The notes beneath the pieces were generated by a model. The model saw nothing but the letters and a program-made list of their open reading frames with translations. It had not been told where the DNA came from and did no database searches. A program made the position numbers and the translations under genes. A DNA stretch of 64,000 nucleotides from Humulus lupulus. Lineage: Eukaryota; Streptophyta; Magnoliopsida; Rosales; Cannabaceae. Location of the stretch: the NCBI RefSeq assembly GCF_963169125.1, contig NC_084793.1:94693071-94757070 (forward strand), written 5' to 3'. The first letter of the stretch is position 1; each line of letters begins with the position of its first letter. Positions 61,491-64,000 of the stretch are shown piece after piece.

Positions 61491-61679
61491 GTGAGAATGA
61501 GAGAGAGAAACTGAGAGTGTATAGAGAGAGAAGGCTGAGGTTGAATTTTTCAGGTGTGAAAAAATGAGAAGGGTATTTTGGGTATGAGAGAAAAATTTAG
61601 CATCAATTTGAAAAAGTTAATAGTGCTAAGATTTTTTTATAATTGTAGATATTAGTATGTATAAAAAGTGAAATTTCCC
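61491..61679. repeat. Right terminal inverted repeat of the MULE
   Basis: Partner of 53418-53604, ending GTGAAATTTCCC; TTTACATT follows. Confidence 0.9.
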
Positions 61680-61687
61680 TTTACATT

Positions 61688-63359
61688 CCTCCTCAAATTA
61701 CAAAATATCAATTTTACCCCTGTTTAATTAAAAAAATTAAAGTTTATATAGCATCCCAAAATTAATTGAAAATATCTTAACTATTTGTCAACCACCGACT
61801 CATAATTCAGAACTTATTAAAAGTACAAAAAAATTGGCCTGCGAAAATGGATATTCGAAATAAATAAGGGTCTGATTGGTATCCAATCTAAATACAATTT
61901 TATGTTTTTCAAAACTAAAAAAATGTGGGACCTACAATAATTCATGATTGGTGAGTCATTTCTGAACATAAAATTCAAATACAAATTCTAACTTTTGCCT
62001 ACAAAACTGAAAATGCATAAATGACGTTTTCTTATTATCCTAATTTCCTTTTTGAAACTTGTTTTTCTTCTACTCATTTTCTCTCTCCAAGCCAACATAT
62101 CATCAAGTCTCAATTCTTTTCATCTAGTATATTAAAATTATTGTAACGTAGTATTGTTATTATATAAACTTAACTATAAATATATATTTCTATTATAATT
62201 TTTTGTCTTCCCCTCTTTTCTCATTAAGCATAGTCTTGAGTCATTCTTAAATTATTTTATTAATATTTTTTTCCAATTATTTTTGTCACAATTTATAATA
62301 ATAATAATAATAATAAATAAATAAATAAATAAAAATATTTATAAGATTATAAATGTTGAATCACTATTTATTTGTTTGGATAATGACTTATTTTATTTTT
62401 TATAATTTTATTTTCAAAAATCTAATTTAAAAATAGATAATTAATAAAATTTTAATAAATAAATAAATTAAAATTAAAATAAATATAACAATAATATATA
62501 CTGTCATATAAATTCTTTCTAAGACAATGGAACATTAAAAGAACACAATCTACACAAATCCACATAATGGAAAGTTATGTTCAGAAATCAAAATGTTGGA
62601 TATAATGGAACTAAAATGTCTTCCACACACACTCACACCCAATCATTTGAGTCAACCAGCCGAAAGTACTATGTATTATGTATTCATTAACTACCATACC
62701 ATGTAACATGTATGCTATGGATATATGTGAAATATTTGGTTTGTGTGTTTATTCTACTTGAAACCAAAAAAAGTAGATGAAAAAATTCATTCCAGGAACA
62801 TCTGATTATGAAGTTCCAAAAGATTAGAATATGAACACATTTTATGTGTGTTTGATATGAACTTCTTGGGTTTATAGTACTTTTACACTAAAGATTAGAA
62901 TATAGAATATTGCTTGCATCAGTATTGATTAAATAACTTTTATTTTTTTGTTTATAATGCTTGTATAATTATAATATAGAATATTATATATACTAATCAA
63001 ATGCTTTAATATATCTATTGGTAAATTCAAATTCAATTACCATGTATATAAATAATAAATTAAAACATTTTTTTAAATTCAAGTAAATTAATTATATGTT
63101 CTGTTATATTTTCAGATTTTCTACCGATCACTCATTAGCTTTTTAAAATTATATATTCTGTTACACATTCTCTTATATGAATCAATCACATTTTTTAAAA
63201 CATATTATCGGTAACTAAATTTATATTTTCATTTATCTTTTCTAATTGCAAGCCAATCCCTAAGGGATCTCATAGAGTCTTACGTGGCTCCACTGTGCGG
63301 GATGATACTACTACGTTCATATGCGAGTCTTTGACTTTTATTCAATCAGAGATTCAGAG
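61688..63359. other. AT-rich spacer with microsatellites
   Basis: No gene seen. An (ATA)n/(AATA)n microsatellite runs about 62294-62332. It presumably holds the promoter of the gene to the right; no convincing TATA box was identified. Confidence 0.6.
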
Positions 63360-63479
63360 ATGAAGTCCTCAACTCCAGGCCAAAGATTGGGGTCTCGCAA
63401 TTTCAGAAGCGATGTGGGATTCGAAGAAAGCTTCAAAAAAGATGTCTACAACTCAAGTTCTCTATTAGCTCTCGCTTGA
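63360..63479 (+). CDS. Possible upstream ORF in the transporter 5' UTR, 39 codons
   Basis: An ATG at 63360 opens a 39-codon frame (begins MKSSTPGQRLGSRNF) ending TGA at 63477-63479, 190 bp before the main start. Whether it lies in the mature mRNA is unknown: a possible intron donor AAAG/GTACAC lies at 63529-63531. It may be chance. Confidence 0.3.
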   Translation: MKSSTPGQRLGSRNFRSDVGFEESFKKDVYNSSSLLALA

Positions 63480-63669
63480 AGTTGAAAGCCCGTCCGCTCC
63501 ATCTTCTGTAATCCTTCATAACAATAAAGGTACACCTCTTCCTATACAGGACAATATTCGTGTTTGGGTTCTTGGGACTGAAAGGGTTTAGTAGGGTCAT
63601 AAACACATAACAGATCTTAAATTGAAGCAAAAACCAGTTGCACTCACATAAGTCCCCCCTAGCCCGTGT

Positions 63670-64000
63670 ATGGGTGAAGAGGGAATGGTGATAAGTAATG
63701 CAGAGAATGCTATTGTTAAGAAAAACCGAAAACTGACAATTCTACCTCTTATTGCTCTGATATTCTATGATGTTTCTGGGGGTCCTTTTGGTGTAGAGGA
63801 TTCAGTCAGAGCTGGAGGTGGCCCTTTATTGTCTTTGCTTGGTTTTGTAATATTTCCCTTTATTTGGAGTATCCCAGAAGCTTTAATAACAGCTGAGCTC
63901 GCTACAAGCTTCCCTGAAAATGGTGGCTATGTGCTTTGGATATCAGCAGCCTTTGGGCCCTTCTGGGGTTTCCAAGAAGGCTTTTGGAAATGGTTTAGTG
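63670..64000 (+). CDS. Polyamine uptake transporter-like permease (PUT/LAT), N-terminus
   Basis: 110 codons open to the window edge, no lesion. The start at 63670 is chosen because an in-frame TAA lies at 63649 with no ATG between. After a short hydrophilic head (MGEEGMVISNAEN) come KLTILPLIALIFYDVSGGPF and GVEDSVRAGGG. This is transmembrane helix 1 with the broken glycine-rich substrate loop of the APC superfamily. Helix 2 follows (LLSLLGFVIFPFIWSIPEAL), then ITAELATSFPENGGYV, then FGPFWGFQEGFWKWFS, matching the very conserved start of plant PUT/LAT proteins (At1g31830/At3g13620 type). These import spermidine and putrescine, and paraquat, across plasma or internal membranes. The rest lies beyond the window. 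The only evidently intact host gene. Confidence 0.93.
   Translation, partial: MGEEGMVISNAENAIVKKNRKLTILPLIALIFYDVSGGPFGVEDSVRAGGGPLLSLLGFVIFPFIWSIPEALITAELATSFPENGGYVLWISAAFGPFWGFQEGFWKWFS

Larger units (their letters stand above)
53418..61679. mobile_element. Mutator-like element with transposase and ULP1 gene, 8.26 kb
   Basis: Terminal inverted repeats 53418-53604 and 61491-61679 start GGGAAATTTCAC. Both flanks carry TTTACATT (53410-53417 and 61680-61687). Inside are a plus-strand mudrA-like gene and a convergent minus-strand DUF1985/ULP1 gene. Plant MULEs carrying a ULP1-like gene beside mudrA (KAONASHI) are described, and this fits that arrangement. Both genes are broken, so it can move only in trans. 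Confidence 0.92.

Noticed and set aside
61850..62620. A MITE with a GGGTCTGATTGGTATC-like end
   Set aside because: No complementary second end or target duplication could be found.

Overview
The window is plant nuclear DNA, most likely from a dicot. The evidence is a near-complete cover of plant transposable elements (Ty1/copia, Ty3/gypsy chromovirus and Tat, CACTA, Mutator-like), introns, AT-rich spacers, and the start of a plant-type polyamine/amino-acid transporter gene at the right edge. There are no bacterial operons, rRNA genes or tRNA genes that I can see. Species cannot be read from the sequence.

Layout. 1-1641 (minus) is the 5' half of a decayed copia element that runs off the left edge. 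2310-6481 is a 4.2-kb non-autonomous LTR element (LARD/TRIM-like) with a 5-bp target duplication, a tRNA-Met-type primer site and no polyprotein; its LTRs carry a cluster of RNA-hairpin-forming inverted repeats. 7856-8706 is a decayed solo LTR of Tat type.

9372-52757 is a single Ty3/gypsy Tat-lineage element in minus orientation. Both LTRs, primer site, polypurine tract and an ACTAT target duplication are visible. It has been blown up from about 11.4 kb to 43.4 kb by five insertions, two of which themselves carry an insertion. The insertions are: a solo Tekay/Del-type LTR (10446-12883, TSD TACAA); a left-truncated CACTA element with a captured ULP1 cysteine-protease gene (about 13765-16854); a truncated Tekay element A (19246-23693); a solo Tekay-type LTR D (28783-40628) split by complete Tekay element B (29755-39470, TSD ATTAA); and complete Tekay element C (41132-51271), whose right LTR is split by a copia-type solo LTR (48154-50010). 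Between its pol and 3' LTR the Tat element carries an extra gene on the opposite strand (aORF, 13370-18583), with what looks like its own TATA promoter at 10275 and a 5'-UTR intron.

53418-61679 is a complete Mutator-like element with about 188-bp terminal inverted repeats and an 8-bp TSD (TTTACATT). It holds two convergent genes: a mudrA-like transposase (plus, broken) and a DUF1985/ULP1-protease gene (minus, broken; the KAONASHI-type arrangement). All its non-coding parts are packed with short repeats around GCTCGATA whose orientation follows the direction of transcription of the nearest gene. One intron holds a higher-order tandem repeat alternating about 70- and 80-bp units.

61688-63359 is AT-rich spacer. 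The window closes with the only clearly intact host gene, the N-terminal 110 codons of a polyamine-uptake-transporter-like (PUT/LAT) permease on the plus strand from 63670. All transposon genes here are pseudogenes by stops, frameshifts or lost catalytic residues.
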